Assembly: GCA_028716705.1 (NCBI GenBank)
Contig: JAQUPI010000006.1
Span: 1 to 52,332 of the forward strand
DNA length: 52,332 nt
Direction: 5' to 3'
From: Candidatus Omnitrophota bacterium
GTDB lineage: Bacteria > Omnitrophota > Gorgyraeia > Gygaellales > Profunditerraquicolaceae
Numbering within the stretch: position 1 is the first letter of the stretch; each line of letters starts with the position of its first letter. Position numbers and translations under genes: made by a program. Below, in pieces: positions 24,801 through 39,800 of the stretch. The notes under the pieces were generated by a model that saw only the letters and a program-made list of their open reading frames with translations, did no database searches and was not told the origin of the DNA.

Positions 24801-27800
24801 TCTGAAGTATTATCTGTAACTTTTTATGCAGCAACCAATCCTGTACTATTATTGCTTTTACTTCCTCTCTTTCCATCTTGTAAGTTTTTCCGGGGACTGA
24901 TACTTCAAACACATTGTTCTTAGTATTAATCTTTATGGTGGTCGGAGCTTTCAGAGGCATTGACCTTGCGATTATCCTGGATAGCTTGGCTTCGATGAAT
25001 AAAGCATGAATAAAGCTGCCTACCGCCAATATCGTCTTTGCAAATGCGTACGGCGTCATCTTGACCCATGACCAAAGAGAAGTAATTATCCATCTTTCTC
25101 CCTGCATGCCGCTCAATTTTCCTTTTCTATCGGCAAAAACCCCAAAAGCGTACATGCCGGTTAAAAATGCTACGGATGCTAACAGATAAGGGAATAGAAT
25201 TATCGGTCCGAGCGGCCCCATCAGGAAGAAGCCCACGACCCAACCGGCCATGCTCAGAATCGCTATTACACCGATCAATGGGAAACCCTTACGGTTAAAT
25301 CTGTGGAACAACATTACCTCTTCGTATTTCTTGTTCTTATCCCAAGAGGATAACTTCGGCTCCCTGCTGGTCCGTATAAAAGAGAATATCTCATTGGAAG
25401 CATACCAGATACCCCTGAAGAAATGGGGTATCAGGAACACATAGAATGGAAAAGCATGCACAACTTCCTTAAAAGTCAGCGACAAAGCGATCCAGAAACT
25501 GCCTGTCTGCCTCCAATGCCTGATAAAGTTATTGGTATTTATCGCTTCCATCAAAACTAAGCTTGCGAGGATGAAGAAAGCGGCCGGTGTCAGAAATGCG
25601 AATGAGCTGAAGGGAGAAAGAGGCGGTAAAAAGACAAGTAGCGTCAACACCGCCAAAGAGATGAAATAATGAGCCCAAAGGAAAAGGTGCGATAGTTTCT
25701 TATCAGCGCCTACATTTTCATTATAGAATACCGCGAATTGGCTTCTATCCATCATGAACCTGGTAACGTTATAAGCGTACCTCATTTCCACGTTTGCTAT
25801 GGACTCTGCCAGTAAAGTGGCCCTGCTCCATTCGATTGTAAACCAATCGATTTGAGTGGATTCCCACAACGGCTGGGTCCTCTGCTGAGTCAAGAAAGCG
25901 GCTGAATCTTCTCCGGGAGGAGTAAACACAGTTATGATCAATTCCGGCCTTCCCGCGCCTTTCCCGCAGAAGGTAAGGAAATTCCTTCTTGCTCTCTGCA
26001 CGTCGCTGGTCCAAACTTCCTGGGCAATAGCATAGATTCTCGTGACAGCAAACGTATAATTGCTGCTTGCCCAGATCTTCATCATCGGGTTGACTACGCC
26101 GATGAATGGATTTCTACCCTGTAAAGTAGCCCAATTGTTCCTCCAGACGTGCTGGCCGTAGTAAGTCCTGGTCTGGGTATCATAGTTTAGAGTTATGGGA
26201 TAGAACAGCCATAGATTGGTGGCGATTACCGCGTTCTTTATGCCGTTAACAGGCATATCCCTGTTGGAATCATAGACACCAAAGACAACGTTGTTGTCGC
26301 TAAATGTATATATCGTATCTACCTTCTGACTTACATTATCAAAACTCGCACGTAAGGCCGGATATTTATTTAAAATCTGCATTATGTCGGCGTAATGCGC
26401 TTTTTCCCAATTATGGAATTGTTCAGCCCAAGTCCTGAATGGCTGGTTTTTATAAACCGGTATAGAGGTTAATATTTCACTGACGATTGTTTTGTCATGG
26501 TCAGAAGTCTTGATATCCTCTTTAATGGCGTTCATGCCTTTTATAAAGCCGTCCAGCGAGCCAAACTTCTTAATGTTCTTATTTTCATACTCGATATCCC
26601 CCATTCCGTACAAGCCTAATTCGCCGCAAATCTGCCTGAGCTTCATGTCAAGCAGGGACTGGTATTTCATATACCCTTCAAGGAATACTTTTTCGTAATC
26701 AAGCAGTAAAGCTTTATCCTTTCCGCTCAATTTTTCGAAAGCTTTCTTAAGCGAAATAAACCCTTCTTTACGGATAATATCCTCCATTGCCTGATGATAC
26801 TCGAAATCACCTAATTGATAGCTAATAGAAAGATGGGATTCGATATAGTCCCTATTCATGGATTCAATTACCCCTTTATTATCAGGACGGAATTCATTCA
26901 ACCAATCGAGTATTGCATCGGCGATAAATGTTTTATCCTTGTAGCTTAGACCGTTATCTCCAAAAAGCAATCCTGGAATGTCTCTATATTCATTTACTTT
27001 CCTTAGCTCGGTGGTTACAGTGCTTATTCCGATGGTTTCTTCTATAAAATCCAGCAAATTGCCCCACTCTACCTTATTGTTTAATGCTATATAGCCTAAA
27101 AGTGATGTCTTATCATTGGTTTTTGGGTTGTTGTCGAAGGTCCCGGGATATCCGGAATTTACAAAGCTATGACTGAACATTTCTCCGGCCACTATAAGAT
27201 GGGTAGAGGAAGGCTGTAAAAGTGCGTAGACATCGGGGAGCGGCTTTTTCTGACTTAAGGAGAAGAAGGCACCGTATAATATCTCATGTGCCTTTGTAGA
27301 TCTTGGTTCAATGAACCTTCCGCCAGCCTCATTTCTTAATGCCTTAAGCCATAAATCGCGCTCTTTATCGGAGATCAGACCCTTAGGCATCAGAATTATC
27401 AATCTTTCTAGGTATTCCTTTATTGATTCCCCGCTGGCTAACAGAGGCATGTATTCCTCTTCTATTTCTGTGAATTCCCTGTACCATTTACCATACAATT
27501 TCTCCCAATGCCTGGCCCTAGATTCCCACAAGAACCATGGCAAGAATGATCCAGGCCCTACCAGCGACCTGGTAGTTTTGCTGAATACTTCCTCTTGCAA
27601 TAATATGTAGCTTCTTACGGTTACTGCCACATGATAGATAGAGATTATTGTGGGGATTACCGTAATGGCTAATAAGAATACGGTCGTGTAGAAACCAATA
27701 CTATTGGGGTCAATCAGGAAGATCTTCCAGAATAGATGCTGGACCATGAATCCGAACAGATATAAGGATCCGGTGGTAAATATGGAGCCCCAGAACAATT

Positions 27801-30800
27801 TTTCTTTGGCATTGCTCATTCTTGACCATATAACCGGCGAAAGCATGATTGCTAATGAAATCAGCACCGCTCCAAGCGCCATGCTGTATTGTAAGAGATA
27901 AACCCCCGCGCCTGCAAAAATGACAACATTCAGCGCGAAGCCTAGTTTTCTTTGCCAAGTATTCATTCCCCAGTATTTTTGAATTGCAAAAAGCGGCCAG
28001 AGAAGTCTTCCAAAATACAGCGTAAACAGGCCAAAGCGCTTCTGGGTTGCCTTATCGGCCTTCGTAGCCTCAGGATAGGCTTTCTCAAATAAATACAATG
28101 TTGCCTTCTTCAATATTGAGCTGAGCTTGTCGGTATTCATCCGCTTGTCATTGTAAGATTTGTAAAAGTTTATTATAAAATCGGCGTTTTCGGTTAATTT
28201 GTTCCTGGATTCTTTCTTTGTCACGGCCTCTTTTAATGTCTTATTTTCTTTTATTAGCATTTCAAACAGATCATAGAGGTCTTCATCGGTAAAGATATTG
28301 AACAATTTTGTTTCCGCTTTCCTCCATGGTTTACGTTCGGTTATATCCTTTTGTCTTGAGACCCTAACCCTTGTATTGGAAAAGACTTCGTTTATGATAA
28401 TCTCAGAAAAGACCTTGCTGTATGCCTGCATTACCTGCCTTACTCTTGCCGTACTGGTATTCGCAATTATCAGCTTATTTACCTCCCTGGAAACATATAT
28501 AACCATCGGGTACATCAAAGCGGCACTTCCGAAGGAATGGTCTTTAGTCTGGGAGTGAGCCATTTGGAGGACCTTCGACAGGACGAGCTCTCTTAGACTC
28601 TTAGCTTCAGTTGCATCGTTCATGGGATATGGATTGTATATAATATCGCTATTTGCAATATCCTCTGCCTTCTGATTAAGTAAGGCCGGATCTGCGAATA
28701 TAAATCTGTGTATGCCGGCAAAAACGCTGCCGAACACCAACTCTCTATCTTCCTTAGGTATAAACTCACCTACCGTTTCCTCTAATACTTTGTCAAATAC
28801 CGGCCTGATAAAATCCTCCCTTAAGAGGAAGATGACGAATTCAAGGAAGCTCTTGTATCCGCCGTTATTCGCAAAACTGCTTATTTTTTCTTTTGAGAGC
28901 AATTCTCTACCCATAATCTGCTGAAGCACCCGGGCTTCGGGTGTTGGCAGGAGCTTATTGACATTTTCGAAATTGCCTTGTCTGATCTGCGCCAAAACCT
29001 TGTCCTGGGAAAGATTGACCAATGCCCTTTCCAAGGCAAACCATTTTAAAGCGCCTTTCTTATCTGACAGTTTAAATAAAGTTTCCGTTAATTCGTTATC
29101 ACTGATCAACCCTGCCTCAAGTAGCACTAAGACGATGATGGCTTTCGGATAATTGCCTTCCGCCGCAAGCTCTATTTGCTTTCTAAAAGAAACTGTTTCG
29201 TTCTTTTTAAGCTCAGGAGCCTTCAACATAGAGCGTGGATCGACATTTTTATCTTCCAGCTTAATGTGTTTACTTTCATAAAGATCCATCAAAATATTCG
29301 CTTCCCTTTCTGAGAATCCGTAAGCCAACAGGTAATATCTTATGAATTCGGCCCTGCGAACTTTATCCATATCCTTAAGGGTACGCTGATCTATCCCTTC
29401 TCCCCTCAGAACATGCGTTTGAAGCTCCTCAAAATTAATGCCTTTTAAGGCAAGCGCAGCTTTAAGCTCATCGTTTCTGCCGTTTTCGTAAAGCCCAGTC
29501 AGGGTTTGTATCTCTTCAGTAGTGAATCCGTCATGGCCTAACAGATAATATTCGAGACGGCGTAACTGTTCCATCTTGGAAAGAATATGCTTGCCGATGA
29601 CGATGGGGCCGTAAAGTTCTCGCCGCAGCATTATCTTGCTTACCAATTCTCTAAGGTTCTGGCCATTTTTGACAACTGTTCCTAGAATCCTGGTTATTTG
29701 TTCCTCGCTGGCAAAATTCAAGTTCTTTTTATCTCTGCGCTTGCTTATTAATTCGGTGATCTTTTGGACGGCAAGACTGAAGAGTATTGACAATCCCAAG
29801 AAAGCTATCAGGTATCTTACGCCCAACGGCACCTTGGCGAAAAAGCCTACTTCCAGATTCAATATTTGTCTTTCCTTGTCTACATACACATTATTTTGGA
29901 TTTCGGCCGGTAATTTAAAATCTGTTTTTATTTCTTGTCCTTTATTTTCTATCGTTTTCCTGAGATCTTTTATTTTTTCCCCGTCTTTTTTAGATAAGGA
30001 GCCCCACAGCCCCGGAATGGAGTTTAAGAATTTATCTTTCATAGTCCTGCTATAAACATCCGTACGGACAAAGCCCTCTTCAATGATTGCCCACAGTTTT
30101 CCATTCTTGAATATCCTGCTTGTGCCTCCGGAAACGGACGTAGGAGAATCAATTATTTCGCTGCTGAGCATATAAACATCGCCTTTTTCATTTTCATATA
30201 CTTTATTTATAAAATGGCTGTAGCTGTATTCTTTGGCGCCTTCCATGATGCCGCTGCCGGTATACCAGTCGGTATCGTCTACTGAAAAGCTGTTCTGAGC
30301 TCCAAGGATGCGCGTTAACTGCAGCGGGATACCTTCCTTGGAATAAAGCTTCCATTCCTCGTTCACATAATGCTCCCATACCACTCCGGTCTCGTAATTG
30401 TAACCGATAAAGATGGGCTTATTCTTGTATTCCTGGCCGTCCCTGTACTCGTAGGTTACCCTGTAGATATAGTCATTATTGCCATGCTTGTTATCGGTCA
30501 TCTGGTATATCGTTTCTCTGATGACTTTCTGGATATCGGTGGCGACGACTACCTCTCCGTGAGAGATACTGAACGGAGCATTTTTAGCGCCGTCGAACTT
30601 GATGAGCCTTAAGACTCCGGTATCGTACCTGGCATAATCCCTCTTTAAAGGATCCTGGCCGATCAGATACCTGGTAAGCACCGGTACCTCCATCCCGTTG
30701 AATAAGAGCTTTTCCTCGACCACGATCAACGAAACATCCTCTATCTTTATGCCTTTGTCCTTTATCTGCCCGATTAAAGAAGCATTCAGGCCCTGGTTGT

Positions 30801-33800
30801 TTAATAAACCTTGCGGCGTCAGAGGCTTCGCGTCGCGAGCCTGCTTCTGCGTATCGAGCTTAAAGATCAAACCATTGGAAAGGTACTTATAGCCTAACAG
30901 GGAACCGTCTTTCTCCCACTGTATATTTACGACCACATCTGCGTTGACCTTATCCTCGCTGGATACGAACGCAACAACCCGTGCCCATGGATCTTCCTGT
31001 ATTCTGTAATTGAAATTTTCACCGCCATTGGTAATCACTACTTTTTCCTTGGAAATATGCACATCTCCGTTCAAACCCAGGCTGCTGATGATCTCGTTCA
31101 ATCCGGCCGTAAGCTTGTTTAAAGCATCCCTCCTGGAAGATTCCGGTAATGAGGTCAGGTCTGCCATCAATGGCTCCAGGCCGATGATGTTTGCGCCGTT
31201 TACCGTCAGGGTAAAGCCAGGCATATCGTATGACTTGATATCCGGGGTTTGGGCATTATAAGTATAGGTATTGCCGGATTTATTTCCTTTATAAAGCAGC
31301 CTTGCTGGAATGTCATTGGAAGCGCGCTCAGTGTTAATTATCGTGATCAAATATCCCCCTTCAATCAGCTTAGCTGTGGTGACGCGCTCTTCGCCATAGA
31401 CATTTACTCCCCTGGCGATAACGAATTCTCCGTTAGGAGAGACCTCTTCTACAAATTTAAGTTCCTGGTTCTGTATCTTGTCATTTGTATCTATCGCATA
31501 ACCCTGTATCCCCAAACCAGTGAGAATATTGGCTGTACCGTCAAAATAGTAGATATATTTTAAAGGCTCTTTTCCTGTATAACCTCTGTCCTTCTTAAGC
31601 AGGGCGAAGAAATCCTGAGGCAGATCTGATACTGCCATATCAAAGCTAAGAATAACCTGGCCTTGTATCTTCTGGCCGTTCGGCAGCGTCTGTGGCTTCG
31701 TAAAGAACTGGGCATCGAGGCCTTTTGTTACCAGCTCCACCATGTTCATTTTCGTATATATCTTTACGCTTGGCTGTATGGTATCGTTGGTTATGCCGGA
31801 TTTCCTGAGGCCTTCCTGTACGGCTTGCGGGAAGTTCTCTATCTTAACGCCGATTATATCCTGGAATCTCTTTTGCCCGGAAAATTCGAATCTATCAACG
31901 TAGGTTGCCCAATAATTCAGCGTAACCACCGGGTCACGGGCTTGCATATTCTGGTCATACAGAAGCCCATAATTTTCGGAGCCCAGTATCTTTAATTCTT
32001 TCACATCCAGGCCATCGGAGAGATTGAGCAGCTCCGAGAAAGGCTTGCCATCATAAGTGGAAGCATTCAGCACACGGTTAACGCTCTCCTTGCTTACAAC
32101 GCCTTTTTCCGGAAGGCGCTTGTAATAATCATAGAGATCATAAACGGTGATATAAAACTTCATCGCTTTATTTGCCCATTCTGTGTCTAACTCTGCCCTT
32201 AACTGCTTATTTTCATTATAGAGAACACCATAGCCGAAATCCTTAGCCGGATCATAATAGCCAATAATATAGAGGTCATCCGGCTGTAAGCCATTGCCCA
32301 GATCAAGATTCACGCCTTCCTTTACCGCGCCATTCGGATAGATATAATGGAACATAGACATAATGGAATTGACCTTGGCCTTCTGGGTGTCACTTAATCT
32401 ATTGTAAGCATCGCGAAAATCAGCGGATGCTTCGAAGAATTTCATCGAAGCTGTAAAGTCTTTTCTAATCTCATTCTTGTCCGTATAAATCAAGCCATAA
32501 CCAAACTTTGTATTTGAATTGTAATAACCCAGGATATAAAGATCATCAGGCTGTAAACCGTTGCTTAGGTCGAGTGTTATATTTTTCTTGTTCGGATGCG
32601 TAAAGATGGCTAATACTGAATTCACTTTGGTTTTATTTGACTGCTGATAAGCACCATAGAAATCAGCTACTGCTTCGAATAATCTCATGGAAGCTTTGAA
32701 ATCTTTCCTTACATTGTTATTCTCATCATAAATGATGCCGTAGCCTTCATTGCTCTCTTTATTATAATAGCCCAGTATATAGAGATCATCCGGCTGCAGG
32801 CCGTTGCTCAAGTCCAGCTTGACATTGGCTTTACCCGGATGCCTAAATATAGCCAGGACAATATCTACTTTGTTCTTATCGGAAAGCTTGTAATCGCCAT
32901 AGAAGTCAGCCACTGCTTCATAAAATTTCATAGTGTTGTCTGCCCAATCTGATCCGGAAAGCGCCCTTAACTCTCCTTTTTCATCATAGATGAGGCCATA
33001 GCCTTCATTCTTTCCCTTATCGAAGTAGCCGAGCATTGTTAACTCATAAAGCTGGATCCCATCCCTCAAGTTCAGCGCTTTGCCTAAATAAGGGCTGGCG
33101 GTTTCTGTGGACGACTTACGGGTATCAGGATAAGTAAAGATAGCCAGGACCGAGTCGACTTTTTCTTTCTGGGTGTCATTTAACCTGTTATAAGCATCCC
33201 TGAAGTCGGCTATAGCAGCAAAGAATTCCATCGTTTTATTCGCCCAATCGGTATCGGCAACTGACCATAAAACACCTTCCTGGTTATAGAGCAAACCATA
33301 GCCTTCTTTGGTTTCTTGATTATAATAGCCGAGGATGTAAAGATCATCAGAATTCAAACCATTGCTCAAGTCAAGCTTCAGATCCGTCTTTCCGGGATGA
33401 TTAAACAAGGCAAAGATGCTGTCGACTTTCTTCCTGTCAGCCTCATTCAGTTTGTTATAGGCAGCCCTGAAATCGTAAACCGCCTCATACAATTTGATGG
33501 CCGAATCCACATCCTTACGGCTGCCGTCGGCATTATAGAGTATGCCTAATTCCGGACGGGTGAACTGCTTGTATTCTGCTGCTTCCAGGCTTAGAAGATC
33601 AAGCTTGTTATTTTCATTACGTGTCTTATTGATCAGATCCACCCCGAATACTTCTTTGATGATTTCCATGGCCTTCTGGCTTCCAATGGCTTTATTCATG
33701 AAATTCTCGATATCTGCCAAGAAGCTGTAATATGTATTCAGATTGATGGTTTTATCCACGGGGTTAAAGAGCCAATATTGTTTAGTGACCGGGTTCTGGC

Positions 33801-36800
33801 TGAAGAAGAGCTCATCGCAGATCCTCTTAAAACCTTCCGCATTAAGGTATTCGGTCTGCCCATCGGTAGTTCTGCCGAGGTTCACATTGTAGAATTTCTC
33901 GGTAACTGCCCTGTAATATGCATTCTGCTGAATTTCATACACAGCTTCAAAGGCATTGAAAACTATGGCGAGATCCCGTATGTTCCCGTTTTCATCGTAA
34001 AGTATGCCCAATTCCTGGGAAGCCAGTCTCTGGTAATCCGAAGAGGTCAGGTCCAGGTAAGAATTCTTGTCATTGAGGTCGATTTGATATACGCTCTTGA
34101 AGAGCGGGAAGATCCTGTAATGGTTCCGTGCCTGGTATACGAAATCCCTGAGCAGGTCTAAGAAATTAGAATAATTGGTAAAATCAAATGTCTTACTTGC
34201 AGGATTATAAAGCCAATATACGAAGGTATAAAGCTTGTAAGTATTAGTTTTGGGATCAAGCATTGATTTTTGCGCAGTGTTATAAGGATTCGCTCCGTTC
34301 ATATCCACCCAATGCCCGCTGAATAAAAGACTGTCTATCAGGTACTGGAATTGTTCTATTGTAAGATGGTCCAGGTCAACATCATAGAACCGGTTGGTAG
34401 GAGCTTTGTAGCTGTTCTTGAGCGTTGTCAGGCCTTCAAAGATATTTACAACCAGGTCTATATCCCTTAGAGTGCCATCTCTGTCGTAGAGAATGCCGGT
34501 CCTTTTGTTGGCAAATTTCTGATACTCATCAAGAGTAAGCTGGGTCAGCTGCGTCTTACCCTGCAGTTGCATGCCATAAACCTGGTTCATGATCCCGATT
34601 ATATTCGGCCGTTGGTTAGCTTTGATTATGAAATTCTGGATAGCCTCTAAGAAACTGAAATATTTGTTCAGGTCATATGTTCGAGTCGCCGGGTTAAACA
34701 GCCAGAACGTATTGGTGTCTATGTCCTTGCTCATCAAGAGGTTATCGATAAGTCTGTTCATGCTTGCGGTGGAAAGGTTATCCAGGTCGACATTGAAGAA
34801 GTGGTTTATGGCTGCCTTATAAGGGGAATTCTTAAGGGTATTTACGGCTGCCATAGTATTGATGAGGTATTCCACAGCACCTGCTGGATCACTCCAATAA
34901 AGTTGTTTAGTGCCGTCAGCCTTATAGATCATAAAGGAAACATTGTCTTTAGTCAGGTCCTGTCCGGAAAACGCCTTAAAAGCAGCTAAGGCAGCCGGGT
35001 TAGCGGAGATCGCCTGGTGCATGGGAGCGGCAGCCTTAATGTAAACTACGCTCTCCGCAGGATTGTTCCAATTAAGCTGTTTGCTTCCGTCTATCTTATA
35101 AATAAGGTAAGAAATGCTTTCTTTTGTCAGCGGCGTACCTGCCAGGTAGTTGAATGCAGTTACCGCCGCCGGATCAGAGCTTACTGCCCTGTGCATAGGA
35201 CCGGCTGCCTTGAGATATTCGATGGCCAAAGCCGGATTGTTCCAGTAAGGCTGCTTGCTGCCATCTGTCTTGTAAATAAGGTAAGAAACATCCCCGCCGG
35301 TCAGATAATTATATTCCGCAACCGCCTGAGCATCAGCTCTGATCGGCTGCAACAGCGCTTTGGCGGCTTTCAAGAATTCAATGCTTCCTGCGGGATTGTT
35401 CCAGTTAGGCTGCTTGGTCCCGTCCAACCTGTAGATAAGGTAAGAAATATTCTCCTTTGTGAAGGCTTTTTCAGTTACATATTCGAAAGCGGAAACCGCA
35501 GCCGGATCTGCTGCTACTGCCTGATGCATGGGCATGGCTGCCTTTAGATACTCAATAGCGCCAGCGGGATTGTTCCAGTTCATCTGCTTGGTGCCATCGG
35601 CTTTGTAAATCAAGCGCGATACGCTATCCTTAGTAAGTGGCGCCTCTGCCAAGTATGCAAAAGCTGTTGTTGCTCCGGAATCGCCGCTTACTGACTGATG
35701 CATGAGTTTGGCCACTTTGAGGTATTCAATGGCAGAGGGAGGATTATTCCAGAAAGGCTGCTTGGTCCCATCCGCCTTATAAATAAGGTAAAATACGCTT
35801 TCCCTGGTCAAGGCCTTTTCGGCTAAGTATTCAAAAGCCGAAACTGCCGCCGGATCAGCCGAGACTGCGGCATACATATCGTTGCCGACAGTATAAAAAT
35901 CGATCACTTCCTGGGGAGTCCTGGGGATATTCGCTCCTTTATAAAGAAGCTTATCGAATTTCCCGGAATCTAATTCCGCCTTGGTAGGAGAAAGGATATT
36001 AGCAATACCATAATCAGCAGCTATCCCCTGCCTGACTATTGCCTGCTGGTTAGCGGGAAGGGCGCCAATGGCAACCTGGAATTTGGCGATACCTTCGTAA
36101 TATTTCATTATATCTGCAGTGGGCTTAGCAGCTCCTGTGGATGTATAAAGCAGGGTAGACAGGTCATATCCTGTGTCTTTTACTTTTGTTACGGCCAAAG
36201 GATCAACTGCGTACTGAGTCCTGATCAAATTCTGTATGTAGGCCTTGTAAGAAGAAGCCGCAATAGCAGCCTGGAAATCCTCTAAAGGCTCTCCCGCGAC
36301 CCAGATCTTCTCCAGTTCTTTCTGGGAAACTAAGTTCTTCCCTTGTAACTGCCCCATAGAAGCTGTAACATAGATCTTCTCTTTAGGGCTTAACTGCAAT
36401 TTACCTAAGTCTTCCATATCCGCCACGAATACGCTGTTAGTGCCTTTAGTAACGATCACCGGTTCGGTCAACATCTGCCTTAATCCATTGATATCCGTTT
36501 CTACGGTGCCTAATTCTACGCCTAATTGCTTTGACACGTCTCTTATATCGCCTATAGAAACAATCGGCAGGGTCCCGTTAAGCTTGTACAAATCTCCTTC
36601 CCTGGCCATTTCTTTCACAATTAGCTTGGCGATATCCAGTCTGGAAACGTCCGCGGGTAATTTATGACCTAAGAGTGATTCCAGGCTTTCGAGTCCGCAG
36701 TTGGCATCTAATTTGGCGGCAATAAAGGCGGTAGCAATGGGCTGTAAATCGGCGTTTTCTTTGACTTCCTGAAGGAGCACGGCGACTTCCTTTTGCTGCT

Positions 36801-39800
36801 GCTTACCAGTGGCATCGGTTACTGTTACCTTGGTAACGCCGCGGTTGGAAAGATCTTCAAGTACCGCCTCTTCGGCCTTGGCAACATTCGCCCTTCCTTC
36901 CATAAGCAGGATGGTCTCATCAAAGGTGATTTCTTTATCGGCACTTACCTTGTTATAAAGTTCAGTATAGTTTGTTTGGCTCTGTTCGTACTGCGCAAAG
37001 AGCGGATCTTCGGCTGCCCTGGCATAAAGAGGAGCAAAGGCCTGAGAGAAGATAACCACTGCTAAGAAAACAGTGATTGCTTTTGCGACAAATCCAAAGA
37101 TACGTTTAATTACAGGCTGTCCCGATTTACCGGCAGATTTTTCGGTTTTACGAATATGGCCAGATAAATAGGCTTTAAGCGCTAAATCGCCCACAAAGTT
37201 CGGTTTACCTGTGGCAGATTCTCTAGCATAATCCTTTATAGATTTGAGAGCATCATAGAATACGTGGAGGGTCTGCGTAAGGTATGCCTTTATTTCCCTA
37301 TTACCTTTGAAGTGGGCTTTTTCGTGAGTAATGGTAGACCGTTGAGACCAAAAGGGGAGATAATAGAAGCGGGCCAGATCAATATGTATAGCATTCTCGC
37401 CTTCTACATAATAAGCGATCTCATTTCTGCCATCATGAGGGAGGATTTCGATACCGGATTCTTTTTCGATTCTTGCCTTTAATTTTTCAACCTCTTCTTT
37501 TGCAGGCGGTGCGCGTGTGGCTTTGGACTTGGTTAACCAAACCTTAATTCCGTTATAAATTAATATCGCTCCCAGCCCTAATATAGGCAAAGTTACTATT
37601 CCTGCGCTAATCAAACCTTTGACTGAGCAGGGGAAATGCTTAACTATGGGCTTAGATACCTTCACCTTGCCGCCGCCGATCACTACCTTTGGATAAACCC
37701 AGCCATTTGTATCTATGCCGCCCTTACGCTTATTCTTTTTGCTCTGTTTATGGCTTTTTCCGCTCCTGCTGCCTTTGCTATTTACCATGCCGAATATGAA
37801 ACCGGTTGATAATAACGGAATGGCGTAAGGTAATGGGGTTACTCCAGATCCGGGCAAGACAGCGCTTGTTAAGGTTGAAATAAAACTTATGCTATTTACC
37901 CTGATACCTGCTCCCTGCGGATTTAACGGGATACCCCAGGCGCTGGCGCCATAGTGGATAGCAATCCTGCGGATGTTCTTTAATAATACGCCGCGGAATT
38001 CAGACATCGGTATCTCTATTTCCTGGAAAGTCGCGGTAAGAGTATGCGTATAGCTTGCACCGGTAGAGCTATCATCGCGACTGGAAGTATCGAGTAGCTG
38101 CACGATGAACTTATCCCCTGCCCTGCCGGATACCTTTATCCTTAAAGCACTGTATCCGGAAACATCGATATTGCCTACATCTACGGCGCTGGATGCCCAG
38201 CCCGTTCCAGAATAGCTCTGCAACCCGCCCAGGTTTATATCCAAAGCCTTAAGAGGTGAAGGTGCGGGTGTAGGTACAATAGTGGTCGGCGCAGGCGTAG
38301 ATTTCTCGGTAGCCGGCGGTAATTGAGTTGTAGCTACAACTGTAGCGGATTTTCCGCCTAAATAGAAAGGATTATAACCCATATCTACAAATCCGACCCA
38401 GGCAGTGGAAGTAGTGCTTAATACATCCTTTTCATGCGCCCACCAGCCGAACGGTATGAATTCCCTCTTTAAGGAATAGGAATAACCTACCTTGCCGTTC
38501 GCTTCCTGCTTAAGGGTTTCTACGCCTTCCCTCATGCTCTGGGCATCAGCAGCAGCTTCTTTGGCCCAATCGGAATGAGTATTCTGATAATAAGAAGATA
38601 ATTCCCTGGTAGCGAATATCGCTCCATTGGTCCATTCCACTGAGAGCTGGTCATGCTCGCTGGTATAGCCAACACCCATTAATTTATTCGCCTGGTAATA
38701 GCCGGACAATTCCTTAGTCTTCTGCCACATCTTGTAGCTGGCGCCTTCGCCGAACCAGCTGTCTATGGTCTTGGGCCCTAAAACATCTATCGCCCAGGTC
38801 TGGCAATCTACGGCAAAATTGGCATTGTTCGGCACCCATTGTCCGTTGGTGTAATGCGCTCCCTGATAGAATGTGTTGTTCTGCGCGTTCCAAACCGACT
38901 TGAAATACCTTTCAATGTTATCCATGGCCGCCTTGTATTCCTGTTTACCGGTGATCTGATAAAGCATTCTGAAGGCAGCATATGAAGAGAAATTATTTTC
39001 GCTGGAGATCTCATAATAATAGAAGTCCTTTCCTTCAATATGGTAAGTGCCGATGGGAGCCATGCGGATACCGCCATTCTCAGCCTGAAGCAGCATAGCC
39101 GCACGGGCAAGCTCTTCTGCCAGCTGCAGGCTGACCGTATCCTTATTGACATTGTATAGCTGGGCGGCCTGCATGATGATCCAGGCGTTCTCTCCGGCTA
39201 TTGGCTTCCAATCTTCCCAGTGTATCTGGTCGCCGTTAGGATAACCAATGAGCACGCTCTTGCCGTCCAGCGGATCTACCGTGGTATATTTTCCGTTGGC
39301 ATCGATGATCCTGAATATAAAGCCCCTCTTTCCCTTATCGTTTAGCGAAGCGGAGACGGCTGTAGGATTACTCTTGTTATAAATGAAAGGCTGCGCAGGG
39401 CTATTTGGCATGTATCCTGCCCTTATAGAAGAAAGCTGACCAAGCGAACCATTCCAGTAAACATTAACGGGTATTGAAGCTGATTGCAGGTCTCCATTAG
39501 CTGTAAGCAATATCCCCCAGCAAGCGCCGTCATATACTTCCAGGCCTTCGTTTACGATAATGCGCTCAATGATCCCTTCCGCGCTGTTGGCATCGCCCAT
39601 TCTACTGTATACACCGGCCTTCTTATCCTGGGCTATCTGGAAGCTTAAAGGTAATCCGGTAACAGAACTGGTATTTGCTTTTAACCAGTTGATTATCCTG
39701 CTGATAACTCCCTGCGGTACCTGTGTAGTGGTAGGAACGGGTGTCTGCGTCGGTTTCGGTGTAGGAGCAACCGGCACAGGTTTCGGAGTCACCGGTGTGG

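Noticed and set aside
38808-39152. 114-codon minus-strand ORF in another frame
   Set aside because: Overlaps the glycosidase-like domain, whose translation is convincing; the alternative product is Arg/Ser-rich with no ribosome site.
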